64,000 nucleotides of DNA from Clostridium luticellarii (GCF_002995845.1 NZ_PVXP01000001.1:103210-167209); one strand, 5' to 3'; counted from the stretch's first letter, positions 39,305-48,169 are shown. Notes: generated from the sequence alone by a model not told the origin. Program-made: numbers and translations.

Positions 39305-39901
39305 CTACTTCTTAAAAAAATTATCAATTATCTTTTCTGCCATTCTCTTTTCTATATTGGCCTTTACCACCAGCATAATCACCATTACCAGAAGTTCATC
39401 TAAATTTTCTTCTAAATTCTCCGAGCCATTCTCTAAATTCAGATTTGAGATATTTTGCTCTTTGAGCTTATTTTGAAAATCCTCTACAAAAGCCTTTACT
39501 TCATTATCCTCTATTTTTAGAAATTTTTTGTATACATTACTGAGACTTTCTTCCCTGCTCTCTCCGGACATTATGGAATTCACCATAGGTGAAAACAAGC
39601 TCTGGATATCACTTATAGACAGTATTTGTTTCAAATAATAGGTCAGTATGATCAAAACCATATGCTGCCTGGAATATTTCTTTTTCTTGGGAGGCATGAG
39701 TATACCTGCCTTGGTATAGTTATTTATCATGGTTTTAGTAATAGTACTGTCCTCTTTGTTTCTTTTTAAATATCCCAATTTATCTTCTATAAATGTAGTT
39801 ACCTGATCCATATACAGATCTATATCCGGTATGCTTTCAAATTTTAATTGTTCAAAATTCTGAAGTTCTTCTATTAATTTTTCCAATTTATCTTTGCCCA
39901 C
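39305..39901 (-). CDS. DUF1836 domain protein, probable DNA-binding regulator
   Basis: 198 residues of the DUF1836 family. The central segment TITKTMINNYTKAGILMPPK followed by KKKYSRQHMVLIILTYYLKQ resembles a MerR-like winged helix, in which a helix-turn-helix is followed by a Lys-rich wing. The C-terminal 90 residues are helical and acidic. GTG start behind GGGAGG. Function has not been determined for the family as far as I know; a transcriptional role is inferred from the fold. It forms its own unit. Confidence 0.7.
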   Translation of the reverse strand: MGKDKLEKLIEELQNFEQLKFESIPDIDLYMDQVTTFIEDKLGYLKRNKEDSTITKTMINNYTKAGILMPPKKKKYSRQHMVLIILTYYLKQILSISDIQSLFSPMVNSIMSGESREESLSNVYKKFLKIEDNEVKAFVEDFQNKLKEQNISNLNLENGSENLEENLDELLVMVIMLVVKANIEKRMAEKIIDNFFKK

Positions 39902-40029
39902 ATTAAATCCTCCCGCTTCACAAGTAATAAATTATGCAGCTACATTAAATTGTTTTATTGAACAATACTATTATATCATAGAAGAACTACCTTCTTAATT
40001 CAAAGAAATACATTCTAGTTTTATCTATA

Positions 40030-40056
40030 AAAAAGCGTGGAAAATTTCCACGCCTT
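40030..40056 (-). terminator. Terminator of the Glp-like operon
   Basis: GCGTGGAAATTTTCCACGC (40035-40053) is a strong hairpin followed on the minus strand by TTTTTTAT, right after the DUF1667 gene. Confidence 0.92.
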
Positions 40057-40061
40057 TCAAT

Positions 40062-40442
40062 TTATGCAGTCTTGCCATCTGCACTGTCAACCTTCTTAGT
40101 AGCTATAATATTTATCCCAGAATCCGCTACATTTTCAAGTATAACATCTCCTATATTTACAGGAGCTTTCACCACTACTCCCTTAAGAGCTTTTATGCAG
40201 TCGAATATTTTTCCTTTAGGTATATCTTTCTCGGTTTTTACAGGAACTACATCTATTTCTCCATCTTCTACATATACAGAAGAAGTAACTATTCTTGTGG
40301 GATTAGTACACTCTTTTCTGCCATACTCCGCGCCTCTTTTACAGGTATTTCCTGTTACTTCCACTACTTTATCCCCGTCTAGTTTGACTAAAAGCTGGCA
40401 TCCCATAGGGCATCCTATGCAGGTTAATTCTCTTTTACTCAT
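40062..40442 (-). CDS. DUF1667 iron-sulfur-type protein of the Glp-like operon
   Basis: 126 residues of DUF1667. The start CIGCPMGCQLLV and later CKRGAEYGRKECTNPTR supply four cysteines that probably bind an iron-sulfur cluster. In clostridia and spirochaetes this gene regularly follows genes for a GlpA-like and an FAD/NAD oxidoreductase and is thought to be a small third subunit. It begins four bases after the end of the preceding gene, so coupled translation is likely. The exact redox role is unproven. Confidence 0.8.
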   Translation of the reverse strand: MSKRELTCIGCPMGCQLLVKLDGDKVVEVTGNTCKRGAEYGRKECTNPTRIVTSSVYVEDGEIDVVPVKTEKDIPKGKIFDCIKALKGVVVKAPVNIGDVILENVADSGINIIATKKVDSADGKTA

Positions 40443-40446
40443 ACTA

Positions 40447-41706
40447 TTACTTCCCTTCTACCTTTATGGTTATTTTCTTACAATCAGGATATTTATCCAG
40501 AAGAGCTCTGGTAATTTTAACTTTCTCCATTTCTCCAGGAGTGAGTATTCTCTTTTTTATATGCATTTCTCTAACATCATCAAAATACACGGATATAAAG
40601 CTGTCCTTGAATACATCTCCAACTCTAAATCTGACATCTATGGATTCATTCACATTTTGAGGGTTTATATATTGTGGTACCGTATATCTCACTCCATCCA
40701 CAGCCAGCACCTCTATTTTGCCTCCATCAAACCTCTTTCCGTTTACATATTTAGCAGCGCTCTTACCTGCATTTACACTTTCTATGGTAACATTGTCTAC
40801 TAAATCATGGACATGAAGTACATTTCCACAGGCAAATATCCCATCCACATTGGTTTCCAGACTTTCATCCACTATAGGGCCCCCGGTTATATTGGATAAT
40901 TTAACTTCGGCCTTTCTGGAAAGTTCATTCTCCGGCAGCAGTCCTACAGACAAAAGCAGGGTATCACAGGGTATATATTCTTCCGTGCCCTTTATGACCT
41001 TTCTGTCTTTTCCCACCTTTGCAATAGTCACACCTTCAACTCTTTCTTTTCCCTTTATATCTGTAACCGTATGACTCAATTTGAGTGGTATTCCAAAATC
41101 GTCCAAACACTGCACTATATTTCGTTTAAGACCGCTGGAATAAGGCAAAAGTTCTATAACAGCTTTAACTTTTGCACCCTCCAGTGTCATTCTTCTGGCC
41201 ATTATGAGTCCTATATCGCCGGAACCCAGTATCACTACTTCTTTTCCAGGCATATAACCTTCCACATTCACAAATTTCTGGGCGGAACCAGCCGTATATA
41301 TACCTGCGCACCTGCTTCCAGGTATATTTATTGCTCCCCTTGGCCTTTCCCTGCATCCCATGGAAAGTATTACGGATTTAGCTTTTATTTCAATTATGCC
41401 ATCTTCCTCATTCACTGCCGTTATGACCTTATCCTTATTGAGATCAAGCACCATAGTATTCAATTTATATGGAATATTCATATCTTTCACTTTGTCTATA
41501 AATCTCTGGGCATATTCTGGACCTGTAAGCTCCTCTTTAAAAGTATGAAGTCCAAACCCATTATGAATACATTGGTTCAATATCCCTCCCAGCTGGGTAT
41601 CTCTTTCCAGTATCAATATACTATCCACGCCTTCTTCTTTCACTGATATGGCTGCTGCAAGTCCTGCAGGACCCCCGCCAATTACTACTACATCATATTC
41701 TTGCAT
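40447..41706 (-). CDS. FAD/NAD(P)-dependent oxidoreductase (GlpB-like partner)
   Basis: 419 residues of the pyridine-nucleotide-disulfide oxidoreductase fold: FAD loop VVVIGGGPAGLAAAIS at the N-terminus, a second nucleotide loop VVILGSGDIGLIMARRM, and a GIFACGNVLHVHDLVD FAD-closing motif. The redox CxxC of disulfide reductases is missing. The ATG at 41706 has GGAGG eight bases upstream; a longer frame starting TTG would use that site as codons. It sits between a GlpA-like gene and DUF1667, the usual trio annotated as anaerobic glycerol-3-phosphate dehydrogenase. Confidence 0.85.
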   Translation of the reverse strand: MQEYDVVVIGGGPAGLAAAISVKEEGVDSILILERDTQLGGILNQCIHNGFGLHTFKEELTGPEYAQRFIDKVKDMNIPYKLNTMVLDLNKDKVITAVNEEDGIIEIKAKSVILSMGCRERPRGAINIPGSRCAGIYTAGSAQKFVNVEGYMPGKEVVILGSGDIGLIMARRMTLEGAKVKAVIELLPYSSGLKRNIVQCLDDFGIPLKLSHTVTDIKGKERVEGVTIAKVGKDRKVIKGTEEYIPCDTLLLSVGLLPENELSRKAEVKLSNITGGPIVDESLETNVDGIFACGNVLHVHDLVDNVTIESVNAGKSAAKYVNGKRFDGGKIEVLAVDGVRYTVPQYINPQNVNESIDVRFRVGDVFKDSFISVYFDDVREMHIKKRILTPGEMEKVKITRALLDKYPDCKKITIKVEGK

Positions 41707-41769
41707 ATTTAAAACCTCCAAATTATTCTAATTCATGCAATTCACAATTTACAATGCACAATTGATGAA

Positions 41770-41792
41770 GATTTTCGACTGCACCGAAAATC
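41770..41792. repeat. Dispersed hairpin repeat, copy C
   Basis: GATTTTCG-ACTGCAC-CGAAAATC lies in the 100-bp gap between two genes of one operon. It is preceded by TTCACAATTTACAATGCACA-type short repeats and by TTGATGAA, which is similar to the sequence before copy B. See copies at 17667 and 39273. Confidence 0.7.
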
Positions 41793-41807
41793 CACCAGAT
41801 TTGATAC

Positions 41808-43247
41808 TTACACTGGAACATCTTCTTTATCTCTTCCAACCAGCAAGTTTGAATGATGTCCAGATTTAGTTACCTCCTGAGGTGAAATCTTAAGCTCTCT
41901 TGCCAGAATTTCCACTACCCTGGGCGCACAAAAACCTCCCTGACATCTTCCCATGCCTGCTCTGGTCCTCTTTTTTACACCATCTACACTTCTTGCTCCC
42001 AGTGGTCTTCTTATGGCATCCACTATTTCACCTTCTGTAACAGTTTCACATCTGCATATTATTTTGCCATACCTGGGGTTTTCAGCAATAATATTTTTCC
42101 TTTCTTCATTGGTCATTTCCCTAAATTTAGGTATTCCCTTTCTTATAGGATTGAATCCATCGTTCTTTTCCGGTTTTAATTTGTCAACTATAATATCTGC
42201 AATCATATTTGCTATGGCAGGTGAACTGGACAATCCTGGAGATTCAATACCTGCTGCATTTATAAAATTCTCAGCATCTTCTGCTTCTCCAATTACAAAA
42301 TCTCCTGTACCATGGGCTCTCAACCCTGAAAACGATGTTATTACCTGCCTCATCGGCAACTTATTGACACTGAGGGCTGCTTTGGAAATTATAAAATCTA
42401 AACCTTCACCGGTAGTATTTAAATCCTGCTTATCTTCTATATCCTCAGCATCAGGACCTATTAAGAGATTTCCATCTACTGTAGGAGTAACAAGAACTCC
42501 CTTTCCCATTTTTGTAGGCAGCTGAAATATAGTCCTTGAAACTGTATTTCCCACTGCTTTATCAAATAGACAATACTGACCTTTTCTTGGAACTATGTGT
42601 AGTTTTTTGTCACTTACCATATTATTTATCTCGTCTGAAAATACTCCTGCTGCATTGACTACAATCTTACTCTCCACATCACCTTTGTCGGTTTTTATCA
42701 AATAGTGTCCAGAATTTTTAACTATGGACATCACTTCGGTATTTAATTTAAACTCCACTCCATTTACAGCTGCATTTTCAGCCATAGCTATGGTCATTTC
42801 ATAAGGGCATACTATTGCTCCTGTTGGAGCATAGAGTGCAGCAGCTACATTTTTAGATAAATTTGGTTCTATTTTCCTTACTTCGTCACCATTCAATATC
42901 TTCAGGTTTGGGACTCCATTTTCCACACCCTGCTGCTTTAACTTTTCAAGGTTGACAATGTCGTTTTCATCAAAACAAACTACCAGTGATCCTATTCTCT
43001 TAAAAGGGAAATCCAATTCTTCAGAAAGTTTGTCAAATAACTTGTTTCCCCTGGCATTTAAATTTCCTTTTAAAGTATGAGGTTTAGCATCAAATCCGGC
43101 ATGAACTATGGCACTGTTGGCCTTACTGGTTCCATTCCCTACATCAGAATCCTTCTCTATAACACATACACTAAGCTTATATCTACATAACTCTCTTGCT
43201 ATGGAGCTTCCGATAACTCCGGCTCCCACAATGGTCACATCAAACAT
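41808..43247 (-). CDS. glpA: GlpA-like FAD-dependent glycerol-3-phosphate dehydrogenase
   Basis: 479 residues. The N-terminal DAO-type flavin domain has VTIVGAGVIGSSIARELCRY and SKANSAIVHAGFDA. The C-terminal part is a BFD-like [2Fe-2S] domain: ICRCETVTEGEIVDAIRRP and RCQGGFCAPRVVEIL, with the CxC and CxxxxC pairs. This matches GlpA of the anaerobic GlpABC enzyme and the clostridial relatives; L-2-hydroxyglutarate-type oxidases are an alternative. It heads a three-gene operon and lies only about 37 bp after a terminator-like hairpin (43285-43329), which may be a leader attenuator. ATG behind GAGGAGG. Confidence 0.82.
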   Translation of the reverse strand: MFDVTIVGAGVIGSSIARELCRYKLSVCVIEKDSDVGNGTSKANSAIVHAGFDAKPHTLKGNLNARGNKLFDKLSEELDFPFKRIGSLVVCFDENDIVNLEKLKQQGVENGVPNLKILNGDEVRKIEPNLSKNVAAALYAPTGAIVCPYEMTIAMAENAAVNGVEFKLNTEVMSIVKNSGHYLIKTDKGDVESKIVVNAAGVFSDEINNMVSDKKLHIVPRKGQYCLFDKAVGNTVSRTIFQLPTKMGKGVLVTPTVDGNLLIGPDAEDIEDKQDLNTTGEGLDFIISKAALSVNKLPMRQVITSFSGLRAHGTGDFVIGEAEDAENFINAAGIESPGLSSSPAIANMIADIIVDKLKPEKNDGFNPIRKGIPKFREMTNEERKNIIAENPRYGKIICRCETVTEGEIVDAIRRPLGARSVDGVKKRTRAGMGRCQGGFCAPRVVEILARELKISPQEVTKSGHHSNLLVGRDKEDVPV

Positions 43248-43284
43248 AAAAACAATACCTCCTCAATAAACGGTAAAAAAATAA

Positions 43285-43329
43285 AGAGAACTAATCTTAA
43301 GGCACATATGTCTTAAAATTTGGCTCTCT
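43285..43329 (-). terminator. Terminator-like hairpin: fnt terminator or glp leader attenuator
   Basis: AGAGAGCC(AAA) and (TTA)GTTCTCT close an imperfect stem with an inner TTTTAAG/CTTAAGA helix, followed on the minus strand by TTTATTTTTTTAC. It ends about 37 bases before the glpA-like ATG. A weak promoter (TTGAAT-17-TACACT) lies upstream of it, between the channel gene and the hairpin. Confidence 0.7.
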
Positions 43330-43426
43330 TTTTACTCCGCCATTATATTTCTTATTGTAGTTTAAGTGTATCATATAAATATACACTATTCAATAGTAGA
43401 AAATAACAATTAATCATATTGAATTT

Positions 43427-44266
43427 TTATTTATACACAATGTTTTTTTCACTGACAGGTTTGTGCTTATACACCATAAAATAAGCCGCACCTACCAGTA
43501 CAGCTCCTCCTACTATATTCCCCAGAGTTACAGGTATCAGATTGTGCACGATTCCCAATCCATTTATTATTTTATCCTGGGACAATCCTGAAGCTGCAAC
43601 AAAAGAAGGATTGGATTTTGCAAAAATTCCTGCGGTTAAAAAGTACATATTAGCAACACAGTGTTCAAATCCACAGGTTACGAATGTCATTATAGGAAAC
43701 CATATTATTACTACCTTGCTCACTATATCCCTGGCAGCAAAAGCTCCCCATACTGCAAGACATACTAAAAAATTACACATTATCCCACTGCAAAATGCAG
43801 TCCAGAAAGGCAGCGCTGCCTTTGCTGAAGCCACTTTGATCACCGTACCTCCCAATTTCCCGCTGTTCATTTCAAAAACTCCTGCTTTAAATACCAAAAA
43901 AGCTATGAGAATGGAGCCTACGAAATTAAATATATACACTATCACCCAGTTTTTGAGCATGGGTTTTAAAGTTATTTCTTTTCCTGCAAGAGGTACTACC
44001 ATGAGACAATTCCCCGTAAAAAGTTCAGCTCCACATATAACCACTAACATAAGCCCTACGGGGAAAAGCGCACCTCCTGCAAATTTTGCAACTCCAACAT
44101 TGGTTATGCTGTGAGATACCACTGCGGAAATCACTCCACCCACTGCAATAAATGCTCCTGCCAGCATTCCAAGTATGACCTGCTGGGAAACTCTGAGTTT
44201 TGCCTTGGTACAGCCGGCTTCTACTGCAGCATCACATATTTCATTGGGTTTCAGCATACCTTCCAT
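43427..44266 (-). CDS. Formate/nitrite transporter (FNT) family channel
   Basis: 279 residues with six membrane segments and the FNT pattern: GMLAGAFIAVGGVISAVVSH, GAELFTGNCLMVVPL, and FWTAFCSGIMCNFLVCLAVW. Members conduct formate, nitrite or hydrosulfide. At the end of the Wood-Ljungdahl cluster formate is the natural guess, because formate enters the methyl branch through Fhs. I chose the ATG at 44266, behind GAGGGGGGAA; the longer frame has no ribosome site. It follows the DUF3786 gene with only about 36 bp between. Confidence 0.9.
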   Translation of the reverse strand: MEGMLKPNEICDAAVEAGCTKAKLRVSQQVILGMLAGAFIAVGGVISAVVSHSITNVGVAKFAGGALFPVGLMLVVICGAELFTGNCLMVVPLAGKEITLKPMLKNWVIVYIFNFVGSILIAFLVFKAGVFEMNSGKLGGTVIKVASAKAALPFWTAFCSGIMCNFLVCLAVWGAFAARDIVSKVVIIWFPIMTFVTCGFEHCVANMYFLTAGIFAKSNPSFVAASGLSQDKIINGLGIVHNLIPVTLGNIVGGAVLVGAAYFMVYKHKPVSEKNIVYK

Positions 44267-44302
44267 ATAAATTCCCCCCTCTTTACAAACCATTTATTCA
44301 AG

Positions 44303-44935
44303 CTAAAAAGCCAGCTTTGTTATGGCTCCTATAGCTACATCTCCCACTACTGCCAAATCTTCTGCCGTAAAATAAAAAGATACATTGCTGTTGAACAGTA
44401 TCTGGGATGAAGGTGGAAATTCTTCATCCCCTTCCCAAATTGCAAAAATCACATATATATTATTTAAAAATTGAAATTTATAAGCGGCATCACCCATGTC
44501 TACCTTCTCTGCTCCCAATTTTTCAAATATTTTTTTGAACTTATCCACATTCTTTCCAAAGGTCTTGGACAATCTTAAAATACATCTACCGTAGAAATTA
44601 TTATAATATACATTCCCTCCGTCTACTTCTCTGTAGGTTATGTATTTACTTGAAGGACTCACCCCTTTACCATGCATCAAATACCTTAGGATCAGGGCCT
44701 TAGGAGGATACGCTTCAATTTTAGAACCTTCTGCACTGTACATATCTCCAGAAGGATATTTTACCACTATATCTTGTCCCATTAATTTTACAATTATCTC
44801 TTCCCTATCCTTATTGAAAATGCATCCTGTATTTTCAGCCATCACCCCAGGATCAAAATCCTTAAACAGCATCTTATAATAATCGTAGGGTATTTTATCC
44901 TTCCTGTTTTTTTCCACATTAATTCTGTTATCCAT
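44303..44935 (-). CDS. DUF3786 domain protein
   Basis: 210 residues, soluble, no cysteine pairs of note. The segments YPSGDMYSAEG, LILRYLMHGKGVSPSSKYIT and FAIWEGDEEFPPSSQILFN match DUF3786, a family frequent in acetogens, methanogens and sulfate reducers near corrinoid or CODH genes. The function is not known. It lies between the His-rich protein and the formate channel, at the tail of the cluster. ATG behind AGGGGTG. Confidence 0.75.
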   Translation of the reverse strand: MDNRINVEKNRKDKIPYDYYKMLFKDFDPGVMAENTGCIFNKDREEIIVKLMGQDIVVKYPSGDMYSAEGSKIEAYPPKALILRYLMHGKGVSPSSKYITYREVDGGNVYYNNFYGRCILRLSKTFGKNVDKFKKIFEKLGAEKVDMGDAAYKFQFLNNIYVIFAIWEGDEEFPPSSQILFNSNVSFYFTAEDLAVVGDVAIGAITKLAF

Positions 44936-45075
44936 AGTCTACACCCCTAAATTAAATCCCGCTTAATTTCAACAACATATCACTGTTGTCCAATTTATAT
45001 CAAGTAATTGTTAGATTCAGACAGAGCCCTGCACATAAGAAATACTTTGCTCCATCTGAACCCTATACAACATTA

Positions 45076-45402
45076 TTACATGTGTTCTTCTGCTTTTTTA
45101 AGCATATCATCCGCTTGTTTCATAAATTCCACTGCTTTTTCAATAAATTGTGAAGTTTCCACTTTCCCCATATTTTTGGCCTTACTTACCCATTCCAAAA
45201 ATCCTTCTTCATGGGATTTATTATGCTCTATCCAGTGCCCCAACAATATTTTTAATGTTCTTTCCTCTTTGTCTTCCGCACCATTCAACGTATCATGAAT
45301 ATGAGCGTGATGTTCCCCGCCGTGACAATGTCCGTGGCCATAAGTGACATCATCACCATGACAGTCATGATCATGAGTATGGTGTTCATGTTCATTATCC
45401 AT
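45076..45402 (-). CDS. His-rich small protein, probable nickel-binding accessory
   Basis: 108 residues in two parts. The first 37 hold 13 histidines plus two Cys and many Asp/Glu (EHEHHTHDHDCHGDD, GHGHCHGGEHHAHIHD), like Ni/Zn storage tails of HypB, CooJ or SlyD. The remaining 70 form a predicted helical bundle (TLKILLGHWIEHNKSHEEGF, AVEFMKQADDMLKKAEEHM). It follows cooT by 32 bp behind AGGGGGAA. Nickel storage or delivery for CODH/ACS is inferred from composition and context only. Confidence 0.75.
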   Translation of the reverse strand: MDNEHEHHTHDHDCHGDDVTYGHGHCHGGEHHAHIHDTLNGAEDKEERTLKILLGHWIEHNKSHEEGFLEWVSKAKNMGKVETSQFIEKAVEFMKQADDMLKKAEEHM

Positions 45403-45434
45403 AGTAAATTCCCCCTATACTGAATTTACAGCAA

Positions 45435-45629
45435 TTATACAGCTTTTTCTATAACTATCTTGTGCTCCAAAAGCCTCACTTCTTTTAACATTCCCTCTAT
45501 TATTTCCTCTTCACCTAAAATATCTGTCAAAGACAGTCTTCCGTTTTCCTTTGGAACTATATCCACTACATAATCCATAATTTTACGTTCACCTTCAGGT
45601 GTTACTAAATATGCTGTTGATTCACACAT
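45435..45629 (-). CDS. cooT: CooT-type nickel-binding protein
   Basis: 64 residues, beginning MCESTAYLVTPEGERKIMDY. Cys2 in the MCE start is the nickel ligand in characterised CooT, a small dimeric chaperone associated with CODH activation in Rhodospirillum. The rest is an Sm-like beta-barrel segment ending LLEHKIVIEKA. ATG behind GAGGAGG. Sits after acsV and before the His-rich gene, giving a compact metal-handling module in the CODH/ACS cluster. Confidence 0.88.
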   Translation of the reverse strand: MCESTAYLVTPEGERKIMDYVVDIVPKENGRLSLTDILGEEEIIEGMLKEVRLLEHKIVIEKAV

Positions 45630-45750
45630 TTTATTACCTCCTCTTTAACTCACACAAAAACTTCATTGTCAATCTACAGATTATAAAACACTTTCTTAAG
45701 TTAAGTATACTCTTTTTAATATATTATTAAAACAAACAATCCAAAAGTTT

Positions 45751-47685
45751 TTAAACAGAGCTATCAAGGCATTTTTTAACGGTAGGAAATTTATCTATAT
45801 CCGTATGTGGTAAAAAGCAGGCAGATACAAATTCATTCATATATTCCGATTCAACGCTGAGTTCTACATAGGTTATACTATTGGCTATTTCTTCCAGCTT
45901 GTGCTTTGCATCTTCACTCATAAGTGTCAAATAGCATCCCATAAGAGAGCTATTGCCTATATACTGAATTTTGTTTTGATCTATGTCGGGCAGCATTCCT
46001 ATCTTCACTGAATTAGCTATATCCAGGCTGTTACCTATGCCGCCTGCTATATATATTTTATCTATGGCAGTGAAATCCATGGATAAATTATTTAAAAGTG
46101 TGGTAATTCCAGAATATATGGCTGCTTTCGCTCTTATAAAGTTATCTACATCCACTTCTGTTATGACAACATCTCTGTCCAGATCATACTGTTCCTTGAA
46201 TGCCAGAACATACTGGCCAATTCCATGTTCATCAAACCTGACTCTGTCGGTATTAAGATCCTTTATGATTTTTCCCTTTCTATCTATAATACCCGCAAAC
46301 ATCATTTCACATATAAGATCTATAATACCAGAGCCACATATACCCAAAGGCTTTTCCTGTCCAATAACACTGAAGGTAGGATTATAACTGCTGTCAATTT
46401 TCACTTTTTCTACAGCACCACTGGAGGCTCTCATACCACAGCTTATTTCACCGCCCTCAAAAGCTGGACCTGCGGAACAGGCACAGGCCATCAAATATTC
46501 ACTATTTCCAAATACTATTTCACCATTTGTCCCCAAATCTATAAAAAGTATATTTTTATCGCTATGCCACATTCCCGAAGATAATACCCCGGCAGATATG
46601 TCACCGCCTACATAGCTTGCTACAGAAGGTACCAGGTATACAGGAGTCTCGGGGTTAACCTTTATATCAAGTTCTGAAGCCTTTATGAGCGGTATCTTTA
46701 CAAAAGCCGGTATATAAGGTTCCTGCCTGATAAAATTTGCATATACCCCCAAAAAAAGATGAGACATAGTAGTGTTTCCCGCAGCTACAAAGGATACCAC
46801 CTCATCGCTTTCTATTTTAGAATCCGCATATATTCTATTTAACAGAGGATTTATGGTTTCCTGTATTATTGCATGATTTAATTTTTCGAGTCCATTTCCC
46901 CTGGTAGAATACATTATCCTGTTTATCACATCAGCTCCATATTTCATCTGTGCATTTCCCGAAGAAGCCTTTGCAATCAGTTCTCCATTATGCAGATCTA
47001 CCAAACAAGCTGCCACAGAAGTAGTTCCTATATCTACTGCCACCCCATACAGCTGATCTGTCCTATCACCTTTTTCCATGTTGATAATAACCGTCTTTCC
47101 TTTTTCATCAGGTATGTGAGTTATGGTAATTTTAAAATCTGCTTCTCTTAAAAGTTGAGGCATTTTTTTCAATATGGTCAGTCCACAAAAAACATCATCA
47201 TAATTCAGCTGCTTTTTTATGTGCCTCCTCAATCTTTCAAAATCGGATATATTGTCATTTAAAGTTGGAGGATCTAGTTCCAGGTACTCCTTTTTTATGT
47301 TGTTATTAAATTTCATACCACTTTTCAATATCTGATCTCTGGATCTTTGAAATATATTCTTTTCCCTACTGCCTGAAAAATCCTCTATTTTCATTCCATG
47401 CATTGAAGAAGAGTCGGTTTCAGGTATTTCTACAACTGCATCACTATTAACAGTACTCTGGCAGGCAAGTATATACCCATTTTTCTTTTCTTCCTCAGTT
47501 ATATTCTTACTGCCTGTGGAAATAATGTCCCCATTTATTACCTTGACCTTACATTTTCCACAAGTTCCACTTCCATTACATGGAGTATCCATGAATATGC
47601 CGGCTTTTCTCACGGCCTCTAAAAGATTTTCCCCCTGCAGCACTTCTATTTCCCTATTGTATGGATTAAACTTTATCTTTACCAT
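45751..47685 (-). CDS. acsV: Corrinoid activation/regeneration protein (RACo, ASKHA ATPase)
   Basis: ATP-dependent reductive activator that returns oxidised Co(II) of the AcsCD corrinoid protein to Co(I). From the ATG at 47685 the product has 644 residues. The N-terminal [2Fe-2S] domain has C36, C42, C45 and C75 (CNGSGTCGKCKVKV); a linker follows; then the ASKHA ATPase with AVDIGTTSVAACLVDLHNGE and FIDLGTNGEIVFGN, ACACSAGPAFEGGEI and YIAGGIGNSLD. A GGGAGG site lies 13 bases before this ATG; an in-between TTG is possible. It is separated from gcvH by 38 bp. Confidence 0.92.
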   Translation of the reverse strand: MVKIKFNPYNREIEVLQGENLLEAVRKAGIFMDTPCNGSGTCGKCKVKVINGDIISTGSKNITEEEKKNGYILACQSTVNSDAVVEIPETDSSSMHGMKIEDFSGSREKNIFQRSRDQILKSGMKFNNNIKKEYLELDPPTLNDNISDFERLRRHIKKQLNYDDVFCGLTILKKMPQLLREADFKITITHIPDEKGKTVIINMEKGDRTDQLYGVAVDIGTTSVAACLVDLHNGELIAKASSGNAQMKYGADVINRIMYSTRGNGLEKLNHAIIQETINPLLNRIYADSKIESDEVVSFVAAGNTTMSHLFLGVYANFIRQEPYIPAFVKIPLIKASELDIKVNPETPVYLVPSVASYVGGDISAGVLSSGMWHSDKNILFIDLGTNGEIVFGNSEYLMACACSAGPAFEGGEISCGMRASSGAVEKVKIDSSYNPTFSVIGQEKPLGICGSGIIDLICEMMFAGIIDRKGKIIKDLNTDRVRFDEHGIGQYVLAFKEQYDLDRDVVITEVDVDNFIRAKAAIYSGITTLLNNLSMDFTAIDKIYIAGGIGNSLDIANSVKIGMLPDIDQNKIQYIGNSSLMGCYLTLMSEDAKHKLEEIANSITYVELSVESEYMNEFVSACFLPHTDIDKFPTVKKCLDSSV

Positions 47686-47723
47686 ATTGCACAAATACCT
47701 CCCTTTCAAAAAGCAGCTCCATT

Positions 47724-48098
47724 CTATGCCAATTCTGCCTCGTATTCAGAAGAACTCAACAAACTTTTGACTTCATCTGCGTCCTTTATTTTTATCTTTA
47801 TTATCCATGCATCATAAGGAGCCTCATTTACATATTCAGGCTCATCATCCAGCTTCTCGTTGATTTCAATCACTTCACCGGACAATGGAGATATTGTATC
47901 CGATGCTTTTTTAGAGGACTCAACCACTCCAAAAGAAGCATCCTTTGAAACCTCATCTCCCACTTCAGGCATTTCCACAAATAATATTTCACCCAGCTGC
48001 TCCTGCGCAAAATCGCTTACGCCTATAAGTGCCGTATCCCCCTCTACTTTTGCCCACGTATGTTCTTTACTATAATATAATTCCTTGGGGAAGTTCAT
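47724..48098 (-). CDS. gcvH: Glycine cleavage H-type lipoyl carrier protein
   Basis: 124-residue GcvH beginning MNFPKELYYSKEHTWAKVEG. The lipoyl-lysine lies in VVESSKKASDTISPLSGEV. ATG at 48098, five bases after GAGGTGG. In other operons it works with GcvP and GcvT; those genes are not in this window, but lpdA is, six genes away in the same cluster. A role in one-carbon supply through glycine synthase, or as a lipoate carrier with another partner, is inference. Confidence 0.92.
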   Translation of the reverse strand: MNFPKELYYSKEHTWAKVEGDTALIGVSDFAQEQLGEILFVEMPEVGDEVSKDASFGVVESSKKASDTISPLSGEVIEINEKLDDEPEYVNEAPYDAWIIKIKIKDADEVKSLLSSSEYEAELA

Positions 48099-48130
48099 AA
48101 ATACCACCTCTTTTATAATTTTAGATTATA

Positions 48131-48169
48131 AGGATAATAAAAACAAAATACAATTGTTTCTATTATCCT
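48131..48169 (-). other. Hairpin between acsB and gcvH
   Basis: AGGATAATA and TATTATCCT pair, with inner AAAC/GTTT bases. No T-tract follows on the minus strand, so it is better read as an RNA stability or processing element than as a terminator. Confidence 0.45.
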
